A stretch of 64,000 nucleotides of DNA from contig NZ_CP136624.1 in the NCBI RefSeq assembly GCF_032917945.1, positions 6,510,001 to 6,574,000 of the forward strand, in the 5' to 3' direction. The DNA is from Bradyrhizobium sp. sBnM-33. GTDB lineage: Bacteria; Pseudomonadota; Alphaproteobacteria; Rhizobiales; Xanthobacteraceae. The notes below the pieces were generated by a model, which worked only from the letters and a program-made list of their open reading frames with translations, had not been told where the DNA came from and searched no databases. This document shows, one piece after another, positions 1 to 8,729 of the stretch. Each line of letters starts with the position of its first letter. The first letter of the stretch is position 1. A program made the translations under genes and the position numbers.

Positions 1-343
1 CGCCGCGATCGAGCCGACCGCCGGTGTAGCCGCAGATCGCGCCGATGACGGCGCCGATGGCAAAGGAGATTCCGACCGCCGAGACGGCGATAGCGAGATC
101 GAGCCGTGCCGCGACAACAAGGCGGCTGAACACATCGCGCCCGAGCTGATCGGTGCCGGCGATGTGCGCCGCGCTCGGCGGCATCAGCGCTTGCGACACG
201 TTCGAGGCGATCGGATCATATGGCACGATCCATGGCCCGATGATCGCGATCAGCGCGAGCAGGAAGACGCCGGCAGCGGCAACGGCCGTGAGCGGGTTGC
301 CGCGCAGGATCCAGCCGGCATGGCGAAGCGTCGCTGGGGTCAT
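1..343 (-). CDS. Peptide/nickel-type ABC transporter permease, DppC-like (partial)
   Basis: This is the N-terminal part of an inner-membrane permease of the dipeptide/oligopeptide/nickel ABC family; the rest runs off the left edge. The translated start reads MTPATLRHAGWILRGNP, followed by a first membrane segment and the loop IAGTDQLGRDVFSRL. That GTDxLGRDxFSR motif is typical of DppC/OppC subunits and precedes the core permease domain. The start ATG at 343 overlaps the stop of the upstream DppB-like gene as ATGA (340-343), which implies translational coupling and a shared complex. It would pair with the DppB-like subunit and the binding protein encoded just upstream. No ATPase for this set is visible, and it may lie beyond the edge. 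The family call is firm; the substrate is unknown. Confidence 0.9.
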   Translation of the reverse strand, partial: MTPATLRHAGWILRGNPLTAVAAAGVFLLALIAIIGPWIVPYDPIASNVSQALMPPSAAHIAGTDQLGRDVFSRLVVAARLDLAIAVSAVGISFAIGAVIGAICGYTGGRLDRG

Positions 344-1371
344 CCGATTGTCACCCGTGGATCGGCGATGCCGTAAAGGATATCCACCAAGAGATTGACA
401 ATCACAAACACGGTGGCCATCAGCAGTACAAAGCCCTGCACCGGCGCATAATCGGAAGAGAGCAACGCATCGAGCGCGTAGGAGGCAACGCCCGGCCAGG
501 AGAATACTTTCTCCACCAGGACATTGGCGCCGAGCATGGTCGAGAACACGATGCCTGCGATGGTGATGACCGGCAGGATGGCGTTGCGTAGCGCATAGGT
601 GACGACGACCCGCCACCAGGGAAGGCCAACGGAGCGCGCAGTGCGCACGAAATCGCTGCCCAACGAGACCAGCATCGAGGCTCGCGTGATGCGCGCCAAC
701 GGCGCCACCACGAACAGCGCCATGCTCAGCGCCGGCAAGATCAACTGCCTGAAGGCGGCCCACCATCCATCGAAATCGCCTGCGAGCAGGAAGTCGAACA
801 ACAGGAAACCGGTTCGCCTTGGCGGCAGCGACGCAAAGATATCAATGCGCCCGGTCGGATCGGGCGCGAGCCCGAGCAGGTAATAAAAGACATAGATCAG
901 CAACAGGCCCGAAACGAACGTCGGTACGCAGACACCGAGCGCGCAGACAAAACGCACGCCGTGATCGATGATGGAGCCGGGTCTCAGGGCCGCCAGCACA
1001 CCGAGCGGCACCGCCGACACGAGTGCGATCAGCAGTGCCGTGAAGGTGAGTTCCAGCGAGGCCGGCAGCCGCTCGCGGAGATCTTTCGTGACCAACTGCC
1101 CGGTCATCATCGATCTGCCGAGATTGCCGCTGCCGACATCATAGAGATACAACATCAATTGCTCGGGCACCGGCTTGTTGAGGCCCATCTGCTTGCGGAT
1201 GACCTCGATCTCCTCCTTGCCGGCATTCGGCCCGGAAGCGAAGAACACCGCCGGATCGCCCGGCAGCACGCGCATCAGCAGGAAGGTGAAGACGAGCACG
1301 CCAAAGAGCGCCGGCAGCGAGGACAGAAAGCGCCTGCCCGCCCGTATCACCGTTGCTCCGAGGGCTGCCAT
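340..1371 (-). CDS. Peptide/nickel-type ABC transporter permease, DppB-like
   Basis: A 343-residue inner-membrane permease of the binding-protein-dependent peptide family. The N-terminal TM segment is followed by LLMRVLPGDPAVFF, the LPGDP signature of DppB/OppB proteins. The central EAA-type loop (ARSVGLPWWRVVVTYALRNA) contacts the ATPase, and the C-terminus ends with the VDILYGIADPRV motif typical of the family. The gene lies 12 bp after the binding-protein gene and overlaps the DppC-like gene by four bases, so the three are co-transcribed. Because the operon begins with hydantoinase, the transporter may carry a hydantoin, an N-carbamoyl amino acid or a related amide; that is inference from context only. 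Confidence 0.93.
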   Translation of the reverse strand: MAALGATVIRAGRRFLSSLPALFGVLVFTFLLMRVLPGDPAVFFASGPNAGKEEIEVIRKQMGLNKPVPEQLMLYLYDVGSGNLGRSMMTGQLVTKDLRERLPASLELTFTALLIALVSAVPLGVLAALRPGSIIDHGVRFVCALGVCVPTFVSGLLLIYVFYYLLGLAPDPTGRIDIFASLPPRRTGFLLFDFLLAGDFDGWWAAFRQLILPALSMALFVVAPLARITRASMLVSLGSDFVRTARSVGLPWWRVVVTYALRNAILPVITIAGIVFSTMLGANVLVEKVFSWPGVASYALDALLSSDYAPVQGFVLLMATVFVIVNLLVDILYGIADPRVTIG

Positions 1372-1383
1372 CGTGCCGACCGC

Positions 1384-3000
1384 TTACTTGCGATTGAGAT
1401 CGCGATAGTCGACCTGGCGGTGGAATTGGTAGGTGTAGCCCTCGACCGAGGACGCCATCACGGCGTCCTGGCTCGGCTGCCAGAGCGGTATCTGCGGTAT
1501 CTCGGTGAAATGGATGGCGTTGAGCTTGATGCCGTCCTCCTCATACTTGGCCGCATCGGGTTCGAAGCGGGCCTTCTGCGCGATCTCCACCAGTTCCGGA
1601 TTGTTGATCGATGAGTAGTTCCAGCGCTGATTGCCGGTGTAGAAGTTGCGGTAGAAATAGTCGGTCGACGGCAGCCACGCGACGATGCCCTCGGTGAAGA
1701 ACGGAAGCTTCTTCTCATTGATCTGCGTCGACATCTGCGCGTCCGGCAGCTTCTGGATATCAACCTTGATGCCGATCTTGGCCAGCGATTCCTTCACCAG
1801 GGCAGCCATCGGTTCGGCGGTCGAGGCCTGGCCGACATTGAAGCTGAACGTGGTCGAGAAGCCGTCAGACATGCCCGCCGCCTTCAGGTATTCCTTGGCC
1901 TTTTCGAGGTCGAGCTTCACGGGCTGCGGGATCGGATAGGCGCCGCTCGATGGTTTGCCATCTGCCCATGTCGCGCCGAACAGCGGTGACCCGCGACCGA
2001 ACAGCGCCGCCTTGAACATGTCATCGTAGGGCAACGCAAAAGCGACGGCGCGCCGCACATTGACGTTGTCGAACGGCGGGATCTGGTTGTTCATCGAGAT
2101 GAAAGTGACGGCATTGTATTGGGGCGTCGAGATCACCTTCAGCTTGCCCTTTGCCTCGAGCGATTGCACATCGCTCGCCTGCAAATCGATGACGAGGTCG
2201 GCATCGCCGCGCTCGACCAGGTTGGCGCGTGTCGCCGGCTCCGGCACCGATTGTACGATGATGCGTTTGAAGGACGCCGACTTGTCAGGTGTACCGCGAG
2301 TCCAGGCCTCGTTGCGCGCCATGATCACCTGTTCACCCGGCTTGAAGCTCTCGATCTTGTAGGCACCGCTGCCCGCCGTGTTCTCCTTCAACCATGCCAA
2401 TGCCCAGGGATCGTCTGCCGTCGCATGGGCCTTGGCGACCTTGGAGTTGAAGATGATGGGATAGACGGTGGCGAGATTGGGCAGCGCAAGCTTGTCCGGT
2501 TTCGGCAGCGTCACTTCGATGGTCAGGGGATCGATCACCTTGAACTGGTCGGCTGATGTCATTGATCCCGTGAGGAGCTGTGCCTTGCCGAGGACCGGCG
2601 CCGTGACGACCCGGTCAAGCGACCATTTGACGTCTTCCGCCGTGACCGGCGTGCCGTCCTGAAACTTGGCGTCCTTGCGCAGGCGAAATGTCATCTTCAA
2701 CCCGTCCGGGCTGACCTCGTAGGATTCCGCCAGCTCCCCCGTGATCTTGCCGAGATCAAACACCCATTTGCCGTTGAGTTGCTTGCGGCCGAAGGAAACC
2801 AGCCGGTCGTAGGTGCTCAGACTCACCGCAAAGGCTTCGCGGGTCGAACCCGGAATATTCGGATCGAGCGTGTTGACCGATGCTCCGGTCACGTAGCGCA
2901 ACGTTTCGGAGCGCGTTTGCGCCTGCACCGATCCAGCCGCCACTGACAACGCGATAGAGGCAACCACCATAAGCAGACGCCTGGACCCTGTAACGCTCAT
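1384..3000 (-). CDS. Peptide-type ABC transporter substrate-binding protein (SBP_bac_5)
   Basis: A 538-residue periplasmic solute-binding protein of the DppA/OppA family (SBP_bac_5). A Sec signal peptide is visible (basic SVTGSRR, hydrophobic core to about residue 24, AQA-like cleavage near VQAQ). Family landmarks include YDRLVSF, the LAESYEVSPDGLKMTFRLR strand, and FDNVNVRRAVAFAL. The frame extends upstream to a TTG at 3024, but the ATG at 3000 is preferred because CAGGGA lies at ribosome-binding distance before it and the resulting signal peptide is of normal shape. It sits 136 bp after the flavin monooxygenase-like gene and 12 bp before the DppB-like permease. The ligand cannot be read from the sequence. 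Confidence 0.92.
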   Translation of the reverse strand: MSVTGSRRLLMVVASIALSVAAGSVQAQTRSETLRYVTGASVNTLDPNIPGSTREAFAVSLSTYDRLVSFGRKQLNGKWVFDLGKITGELAESYEVSPDGLKMTFRLRKDAKFQDGTPVTAEDVKWSLDRVVTAPVLGKAQLLTGSMTSADQFKVIDPLTIEVTLPKPDKLALPNLATVYPIIFNSKVAKAHATADDPWALAWLKENTAGSGAYKIESFKPGEQVIMARNEAWTRGTPDKSASFKRIIVQSVPEPATRANLVERGDADLVIDLQASDVQSLEAKGKLKVISTPQYNAVTFISMNNQIPPFDNVNVRRAVAFALPYDDMFKAALFGRGSPLFGATWADGKPSSGAYPIPQPVKLDLEKAKEYLKAAGMSDGFSTTFSFNVGQASTAEPMAALVKESLAKIGIKVDIQKLPDAQMSTQINEKKLPFFTEGIVAWLPSTDYFYRNFYTGNQRWNYSSINNPELVEIAQKARFEPDAAKYEEDGIKLNAIHFTEIPQIPLWQPSQDAVMASSVEGYTYQFHRQVDYRDLNRK

Positions 3001-3136
3001 CGGACCTATTCCCTGTTTTGCCAAGTTTTCTGAACGAGAACATCAACTTAAAAGCAAGGGATATGCCAACCAGCCCCGCCGAAAGCACAAGCATAGTAGG
3101 TATGAGCCAACGCTCCCCAGCGCCGTCGAAAATTGC

Positions 3137-4573
3137 TCACTGTTTCTCGCTCGCGACCGGCATTCGCCGCTCGACGACGGCCTGCGGCACGTCATACGCT
3201 TTGAATGAAGCCCAGTGCCGCTCGATGTCCGCGCGAAACAGGCCGCGTGTCAATCCATGCACGAGCTTCGGCACAGCGGTGGTCATCGCGTTAATCGATG
3301 AACCCGAAGCACCGAAGCTCATGGTCGAGGCAATCGCGAAGGCATGAATGTCCACAATCCATGGTGTTTCGCCGGCGACGCGCTCCATCAGCGCGTAGTC
3401 GTCGGCGAGATAGGGAAAGCGTCCAAGCCGTGGGCTCCGCTCGTCCGGAGGCGGCTGATAGCGGTCGGCCCAGGTCGCGATGTTGCCGGCGCAGTTTCGC
3501 AACTCGGGCCGGCCCGCAAAATTCATGTCGATACCCGTGCCGCAAATCACGAAGTCGGCGGCGAACACGCCCCACGGCGTCTGCAATTCGACGCCATGAG
3601 CCGTTTCCTTAACGGCGTCGATCGGCGCGCCCTCTTGTAGATGAAAATTGGGATGGCGGGCGCAGCGATCGTAGGTCGCCTGCGGAAAACCCTCGCGCAT
3701 CTCCAGGACGGCGCGCATAAACCGCCAGCGCCAGGCATCATCCAGATCGCAAAAATGTCGAAGGAAACCGCGGAAGGTGAGCCAGCGGTAGGGCTGGATC
3801 ACCTGGATCTCCGCCCTGCGGCAAAACAGATGCACCTCTGCCGCACCAGCTTCCAGTGCGGTCGCAGCATTGTCGAAGGCCGAGGCGCCGGCACCGATCA
3901 CCGCAACCCGCTTGACGCGCAGGCGTGCAAAATCGATCGGCTGCGCCGCATGCACGCACACTGAAGCCGGCAGGTGACGGAGCGACTCCGGAACGATCCA
4001 ATCGCCCATGCCTTCCTGCCCCGTCGCCAGCACGATCTTCCGCGCAAAGACGGTGTCGACACTATCGGCGGTCTGCACCTTGGCTGCGAGCAACCCACCT
4101 GCCGCAGGCGAGATCTCGATGACTTCGCAACCATTGCGCACCGGCAGGTCCAGGACGCGCCTGAACCAGAGCAGGTATTCCGCCCAAAGCTCGCGCGAAA
4201 TCAGGTCGAGATTCCGCCAGTCCTCCTCGCCGAAGCACGCCTCGTGCCAGGACTGGTAGGTCAGGCTGGGAATATCAAGATCGGGCCCGGTGAAATGCTT
4301 CGGACTGCGCAGCGTGTGCATGCGGGCATAGGTGAGCCACGGTCCTTCGCTTCCTTCCTCGGATTTGTCGAGCACGAGGATGTTGCTCACTTGCGAGCGC
4401 ATCAACCCAAACGCCGTCGCAAGCCCCGATTGCCCGGCGCCCACCACGAGCACGTCCAGTGCCGGTCTGCCGTCCGGTCCGAGTTTTGGCGTAAGCCATG
4501 CAGCATTCGGATGCGCGGTCTTGGCAAGATCGGCACGAACCAGGGCTTCGAGGGCGATAAGGGCGCTGCTCAT
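3137..4573 (-). CDS. FAD/NAD(P)-binding monooxygenase-like oxidoreductase
   Basis: A 478-residue flavoprotein of the FMO / Baeyer-Villiger / N-hydroxylase type. An FAD-binding Rossmann motif (VLVVGAGQSG, residues 41-50) and a second NAD(P)-binding motif (VAVIGAGASA, about 223-232) are clear, and a late CGTGID segment matches the third conserved flavoprotein motif. Such enzymes use NADPH and oxygen to oxygenate N, S or carbonyl carbon. The ATG at 4573 was chosen over a TTG 12 bp upstream because it forms an ATGA overlap with the stop of the SDR gene (4570-4573). The gene therefore belongs to the operon starting with hydantoinase and followed by a peptide-type transporter. The substrate is unknown; an oxidation step on a product of hydantoin or amide breakdown is a guess from context. 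Confidence 0.85.
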   Translation of the reverse strand: MSSALIALEALVRADLAKTAHPNAAWLTPKLGPDGRPALDVLVVGAGQSGLATAFGLMRSQVSNILVLDKSEEGSEGPWLTYARMHTLRSPKHFTGPDLDIPSLTYQSWHEACFGEEDWRNLDLISRELWAEYLLWFRRVLDLPVRNGCEVIEISPAAGGLLAAKVQTADSVDTVFARKIVLATGQEGMGDWIVPESLRHLPASVCVHAAQPIDFARLRVKRVAVIGAGASAFDNAATALEAGAAEVHLFCRRAEIQVIQPYRWLTFRGFLRHFCDLDDAWRWRFMRAVLEMREGFPQATYDRCARHPNFHLQEGAPIDAVKETAHGVELQTPWGVFAADFVICGTGIDMNFAGRPELRNCAGNIATWADRYQPPPDERSPRLGRFPYLADDYALMERVAGETPWIVDIHAFAIASTMSFGASGSSINAMTTAVPKLVHGLTRGLFRADIERHWASFKAYDVPQAVVERRMPVASEKQ

Positions 4574-5331
4574 GCGACGAGCCAACCGCCATCGACCACC
4601 ATCACGGTGCCGGTCGTAAAGGACGACGCATCACTGGCAAGATGCAGCGCGGCCTCGGCCACCTCTTCCGCCCTGCCAAATCGCTTCATGGCATGACGGT
4701 TGCGCGATGCTTCACGCACCGGCTCGGGGTCGGCGTGACGGGCAAAACTGCGCCGCAGCATCGGGGTGTCGATGGCGCCCGGCGCGATCGCGTTGACGCG
4801 GATTCCATCCGTGGCGAAATCGAGGGCCATCGTCCGGGTCAGGCTGATGATCGCCCCCTTCGCGGCGATATAGGCGCTGTTGCTCTTGCCGCCGGCGATC
4901 GCAAGCTGCGATGCCAAGGTGATGATCGAGCCGCTGCCCTGCCGCTGCATCTCCGGAACCGCCGCGCGCGACCAGAGCCAGGTGCCGCCGACATTGGTGC
5001 GGAACACCGCATCCCAATCGGCGGGATCGGTGGTCAGCACCGTGCCTCCGCAGGAAAAGCCCGCGGCAGCCATCAGCACGTCGAGCCGGCCGCGCCGCAT
5101 CATGACGTCACCCACGGCAATTTTCGCGAAACCGGCCTCACTGACGTCGCCGACATGCACCGATGCTTCGCCCTTTATGCTGTCGATCGCCGCCAGCGTC
5201 TCCTGCAAGCCCGCACTATCGCGATCAACCAGCCCGACAAAGGCTCCTTCTTTCGCAAACAGCACCGCGCTGGCCCGGCCGATGCCGGAGCCAGCGCCGG
5301 TCACGATCGCGGTCCGCCCTGCCAGTCTCAT
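4570..5331 (-). CDS. Short-chain dehydrogenase/reductase (SDR)
   Basis: A 253-residue classical SDR. The cofactor motif TGAGSGIG is at residues 11-18, the catalytic Ser/Tyr/Lys are S141, Y154 and K158 (YIAAK), and the family PGAIDTPM segment follows. An Asp after the second strand (VDRD) suggests NAD(H) preference. The frame extends upstream to residue 12 of a longer reading, but the ATG at 5331 forms an ATGA overlap with the stop of the epimerase gene (5328-5331) and begins at the canonical distance before the Rossmann fold. It is translationally coupled at both ends to its neighbours. Family membership is certain; the alcohol or ketone substrate is not known. Confidence 0.93.
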   Translation of the reverse strand: MRLAGRTAIVTGAGSGIGRASAVLFAKEGAFVGLVDRDSAGLQETLAAIDSIKGEASVHVGDVSEAGFAKIAVGDVMMRRGRLDVLMAAAGFSCGGTVLTTDPADWDAVFRTNVGGTWLWSRAAVPEMQRQGSGSIITLASQLAIAGGKSNSAYIAAKGAIISLTRTMALDFATDGIRVNAIAPGAIDTPMLRRSFARHADPEPVREASRNRHAMKRFGRAEEVAEAALHLASDASSFTTGTVMVVDGGWLVA

Positions 5332-6311
5332 GTCAGGTTTCCCCCTCGATGCTCGGTCCACCAACGGCTCAGGTCGGTCGCCGAATCCGCGCAGCCGAAC
5401 CGCGCGCGCCAGCCGAACTCTTCCGCCATGCGCGCGACCGACAGCGGCGCGCGATCGGCTGGACTGTGGAGGTCGACCGTCGCGACTTGACCCGCATCAG
5501 TCAGCCGGCAAATGAAGCCAGAGTGCAACGCGGCGAGTTCCTGGCCCCATTGCAACGCGGACCATTCCAATCCGGTTGAAATGTTGTAGAGCTGATGCTT
5601 CGGTTTCGAAGCCTCGATCAGCAACATCACGGCTTCTGCGACATCCACGGCGTAGATCCAGTCCCTGAAGCCCGGACGCGCCAGTACCGCCTCGCGCCCC
5701 TCTTGCATCGCGGCCAGAATTTGCGCCTGCGGGCTTGGCGTGTCGCGCACCTCGTTGCTCCGCTCCCAGGGTCCGAACACGGCGCTCAGCCGCACGCTGA
5801 TGATCTCGCGTTGCCAGAGACCGGCCAGACGCGCCGCAACTTTCTCAGAAGCGAACTTGGTGATGGCGTAAAGCGAGGCCGGATCGCAGGGGGTCCCTTC
5901 ATCGAGCAGCACGTTCCGGAATGCGCTCGCGCCGTAGGCTGCCGCAGACGACAGATTGATAATGCGTCCAGCGCTAAAGCGCTGCGCCGCGATCAGGATC
6001 GGTATCTGAGCCAGCAGGTTTACCCACAGAATGGCTTCGGGATCGGTTGCCTCGCGCCCCGGTCCGGCGGTGATCGTGGCTCCCAGAACAATGGCGTCAT
6101 AGCCCGCGGCGATCACCGCTTCCACGGCTCGCCTATCCGTGACATCGCCGTGAATAGCCTTCAGCCGCTCGCCGTGAGAGGCAAAGTCTTTTCTTGCATC
6201 AGGCGGCAAGTCCGCGCGATCGAACACGGTCACTGCATGACCGCGCGCCAACAGTGCCGCGGCGATATTGAGCCCGACAAAACCGGTGCCACCGAAGACA
6301 AGGATCTTCAT
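5328..6311 (-). CDS. NAD-dependent epimerase/dehydratase family protein (extended SDR)
   Basis: A 327-residue extended SDR. The N-terminal GGTGFVG motif (residues 7-13) binds the dinucleotide, S121/S122 and Y148-x3-K152 (YAITK) supply the catalytic residues, and AAYGASA sits at the usual active-site strand. The family includes sugar-nucleotide epimerases, dehydratases and some lactone or amino-acid dehydrogenases. It starts 28 bp after hydantoinase and ends inside the ATG of the SDR gene, so it is the second gene of the catabolic operon. Nothing nearby suggests sugar-nucleotide metabolism, so a catabolic dehydrogenase or epimerase role is more likely than envelope synthesis; this is inference. 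Confidence 0.9.
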   Translation of the reverse strand: MKILVFGGTGFVGLNIAAALLARGHAVTVFDRADLPPDARKDFASHGERLKAIHGDVTDRRAVEAVIAAGYDAIVLGATITAGPGREATDPEAILWVNLLAQIPILIAAQRFSAGRIINLSSAAAYGASAFRNVLLDEGTPCDPASLYAITKFASEKVAARLAGLWQREIISVRLSAVFGPWERSNEVRDTPSPQAQILAAMQEGREAVLARPGFRDWIYAVDVAEAVMLLIEASKPKHQLYNISTGLEWSALQWGQELAALHSGFICRLTDAGQVATVDLHSPADRAPLSVARMAEEFGWRARFGCADSATDLSRWWTEHRGGNLT

Positions 6312-6339
6312 CGCTCAATCCGACATTGCGGCGGATGGA

Positions 6340-7809
6340 TCATAGCAGGGTCGCGCCAAAATTCTGCTCAGGATCGATGTCCGGCATCAGGCGCCCGGTC
6401 GGTTTCGCCGCCTCGCCTCCCGTGCGCGGAAGGAAGCGGCCCGAGCCTGCTTCGACCGAACGTTTGCCGTCCGCGACGATGATCCGCCCGCGCGACAGCA
6501 CTGTGACCGGCCAGCCGCGCAGCTTGCGGCCGACGAAGGGCGTATAGCCCGCTAAATCATGCATCATGGCGTCGCTCAGCGTGACCTCGCGCGCGGGGTC
6601 CCAGATCGCGATGTCCGCATCGGCGCCAACCGCGATCGAGCCCTTGCACGGATGGAGATTGTAGATCTTGGCCGGTGCGGTCGCCGTCAGTTCGACGAAT
6701 TTTTCAAGGCCCAACCTGCCCTTTGAAACCATTGCGTCGAACAGCAGCGGCAAACGGACTTCGAGGCCAGGCAGACCGTTCGCCACCTGCTTGAAATTCG
6801 GATTGGGGCCGGCGCGCAGTTTGCCGGTTTCATCGAAACGATACGGCGCGTGGTCGGATGAAACGGTCTGGAGATCGCCGAGCGCAAGCGCCTGCCACAG
6901 GGCCTCCTGATCAGCGGGGCGACGTGGCGGCGGGCTGCACATCCATTTGGCGCCTTCCACGCCGGGTTTGTCGAGATCATCGGCGGTGAGAAAAAGATAC
7001 TGGGGACAGGTCTCCGCGAAGACTTTCAATCCCTGCCCGCGCGCATCGCGGATCACCTTGGCGCCTTCCGCCGTCGACACGTGAAAGATCATGATCGGCT
7101 GGTCGATCAACGCGGCCATACCAATCAGCCGGTTGAAGGCCTCCGCTTCCGAGACGCGGGCATGGCTGATGGCGTGATATTTTGGATCGGTATAGCCCCG
7201 CGCCAGCAGCCGCTTCACCATCCAGGAGATGATGCCGTGGTTCTCGGCATGCGCACAGAGCATCGCACCGCCGTCGCGCGCCGCAAGCAGAATGTCGAGC
7301 AGCGGTTCGTCGTCGATTTTCAGGCGATCATAGGTCATGAAGATCTTGATCGAGCCATGGCCCTGCTTGATCAGCGCTGGCAGATCCGTTTCCAGCGTTT
7401 CCCTGGTGGGATCGGCGATGATCATGTGAAAGGCATAGTCGATCACGGCGCCCTTTCTCGCGAGCGCGTGATACTCCTCCAGCACCTGCGGCAGTTTCAT
7501 GCCGACGTGCTGGGCCGCGAACGGGATCACGGTGGTGGTGCCGCCGAAGGCCGCCGAGACGGTCGCGCTCTCGAACGTGTCGGCGTTCACGATGCCTGCG
7601 GCAGAGAGCTGCTCAATATGGGCGTGGCTGTCGACGCCGCCGGGCAGCACCAGCTTGCCCCGCGCGTCGATCTCCCGCCGCGCGCCCGGCAGCCCGCGGC
7701 CGACGGCGACGATCGTTTCACCGGAAATGGCGACGTCGGCGTCGAACACGTCACTCGCGGTCGCGACGCGTCCGCCGCGGATGAGAAGGTCGTAGGCGGG
7801 ATCGGTCAT
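6340..7809 (-). CDS. hydA: D-hydantoinase / dihydropyrimidinase
   Basis: A 489-residue cyclic amidohydrolase that opens hydantoins or dihydropyrimidines to N-carbamoyl amino acids in the cytoplasm. The two-metal site can be traced: H62 and H64 in DSHAHIEQ, the carboxylated lysine K155 in GSIKIFMTY, H187 in CAHAENH, H243 in FHVSTAEG and D319 in SSDHAP. The SIKIFMTY and CSPPPR segments are characteristic of hydantoinase rather than of allantoinase or dihydroorotase. It is the first gene of the minus-strand operon, divergent from a hydantoin racemase at 8015, and N-carbamoyl-D-amino-acid hydrolases lie nearby. That context favours the hydantoin role over pyrimidine catabolism, although both activities are common in one enzyme. 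Confidence 0.95.
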   Translation of the reverse strand: MTDPAYDLLIRGGRVATASDVFDADVAISGETIVAVGRGLPGARREIDARGKLVLPGGVDSHAHIEQLSAAGIVNADTFESATVSAAFGGTTTVIPFAAQHVGMKLPQVLEEYHALARKGAVIDYAFHMIIADPTRETLETDLPALIKQGHGSIKIFMTYDRLKIDDEPLLDILLAARDGGAMLCAHAENHGIISWMVKRLLARGYTDPKYHAISHARVSEAEAFNRLIGMAALIDQPIMIFHVSTAEGAKVIRDARGQGLKVFAETCPQYLFLTADDLDKPGVEGAKWMCSPPPRRPADQEALWQALALGDLQTVSSDHAPYRFDETGKLRAGPNPNFKQVANGLPGLEVRLPLLFDAMVSKGRLGLEKFVELTATAPAKIYNLHPCKGSIAVGADADIAIWDPAREVTLSDAMMHDLAGYTPFVGRKLRGWPVTVLSRGRIIVADGKRSVEAGSGRFLPRTGGEAAKPTGRLMPDIDPEQNFGATLL

Positions 7810-7842
7810 GGCAAACTCTCCAACTTTGAGTGCTGAATCTTA

Positions 7843-7861
7843 TGTCTTTATTGACCAGACA
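7843..7861. promoter_or_regulatory. Inverted repeat in the hydA / racemase divergent region
   Basis: TGTCT, nine bases, then AGACA forms a perfect five-base inverted repeat located 34 bp upstream of the hydantoinase start, in the 205-bp region between two divergent genes. Its outer T..A ends and size resemble a LysR- or GntR-type operator. No regulator is encoded directly beside it, so the protein that binds is unknown, and a chance match cannot be excluded. Confidence 0.3.
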
Positions 7862-8014
7862 AAAGCACGGATCGCGCCGTTACGCTCCCTTGCGCTTTCG
7901 CAGCAGACGGTGGACGATGCATCGCTGGATGGCATGGTCATTTGCTTCCATTGTCGTCTCGTTGCGTGCCGATCTCGCTGTATCCATTGACGCGTCATAC
8001 TGCAGGAAAATACC

Positions 8015-8677
8015 ATGTCCCGGCCACGCATTCTCGTCATCAATCCCAATTCCAACGAGCTCGTGACGCAAGGGCTGGAGCAAGCCTTGAAGCCGCTCGC
8101 CTTTGAAGGCGGGCCGGAGATCGTCTGCGAGACGCTGGCCGAAGGTCCGTACGGAATCGAGAGCCAGGCCGACGTCGATGGCGTGGCGATGCCGCTGCGC
8201 CGCCTCGTCGAAGGCGACAACCATTCGGCCGCCTTTGTCATTGCCTGCTACAGCGATCCAGGTCTGCATGTCTGCCGCGAAGCAACCGACCGGCCGGTGT
8301 TCGGCATCGCCGAATGCGGCGTGCTGACGGCGCTCGCGCGTGCCGAAACCTTCGGCGTCATTGCAATCGCGCAGCGTTCGATCAGCCGCCATGTTCGTTA
8401 CCTCAGGCAGATGGGCCTGATCGATCGCCTGACCAGGGAGCGGCCGCTCAACATGAGCGTAGCGGAGACAGCGTCGGGCGAAGGAACGCTCGCGAAGATG
8501 ATCGAGGTCGGACGCGCGCTTAAGGACGAAGACGGATCCGGCGCCATCGTGATGGGCTGTGCCGGCATGGCGCGCCACCGCCGGCCGCTGGAGCAGGCGC
8601 TCGGGATTCCCGTGATTGACCCGACCCAGGCGGCCGTTACCATGGCGTTGGGCACGGTGCAGTTCTCACATCACTGA
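8015..8677 (+). CDS. hyuA: Hydantoin racemase (Asp/Glu/hydantoin racemase family)
   Basis: A 220-residue cofactor-independent racemase. The INPNSN motif at residues 9-14 is the N-terminal signature of hydantoin racemases, and the two catalytic cysteines are C78 in IACYSDPG and C182 in VMGCAGM. It interconverts D- and L-5-substituted hydantoins, which lets a stereospecific hydantoinase and carbamoylase convert a racemic mixture fully. It is transcribed divergently from hydantoinase and convergently with an N-carbamoyl-D-amino-acid hydrolase, ending 52 bp before that gene's stop. A maleate or Asp/Glu racemase role is possible on family grounds, but the INPNSN motif and the neighbours make hydantoin the best assignment. 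Confidence 0.88.
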   Translation: MSRPRILVINPNSNELVTQGLEQALKPLAFEGGPEIVCETLAEGPYGIESQADVDGVAMPLRRLVEGDNHSAAFVIACYSDPGLHVCREATDRPVFGIAECGVLTALARAETFGVIAIAQRSISRHVRYLRQMGLIDRLTRERPLNMSVAETASGEGTLAKMIEVGRALKDEDGSGAIVMGCAGMARHRRPLEQALGIPVIDPTQAAVTMALGTVQFSHH

Positions 8678-8729
8678 CTTTGATCGGTTGGGCCGCTCCG
8701 TTGCGGGCGAGCAAGGAGATACCGGACAT

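Noticed and set aside
961-1614. Long plus-strand open frame opposite the DppB-like and binding-protein genes
   Set aside because: It is an antisense shadow in GC-rich coding DNA, with Arg/His-rich low-complexity translation and no family resemblance. The same applies to similar frames at 4642-5490, 7081-7836, 13010-13849, 18273-19412, 41134-41970, 47788-48855 and 49026-50354.
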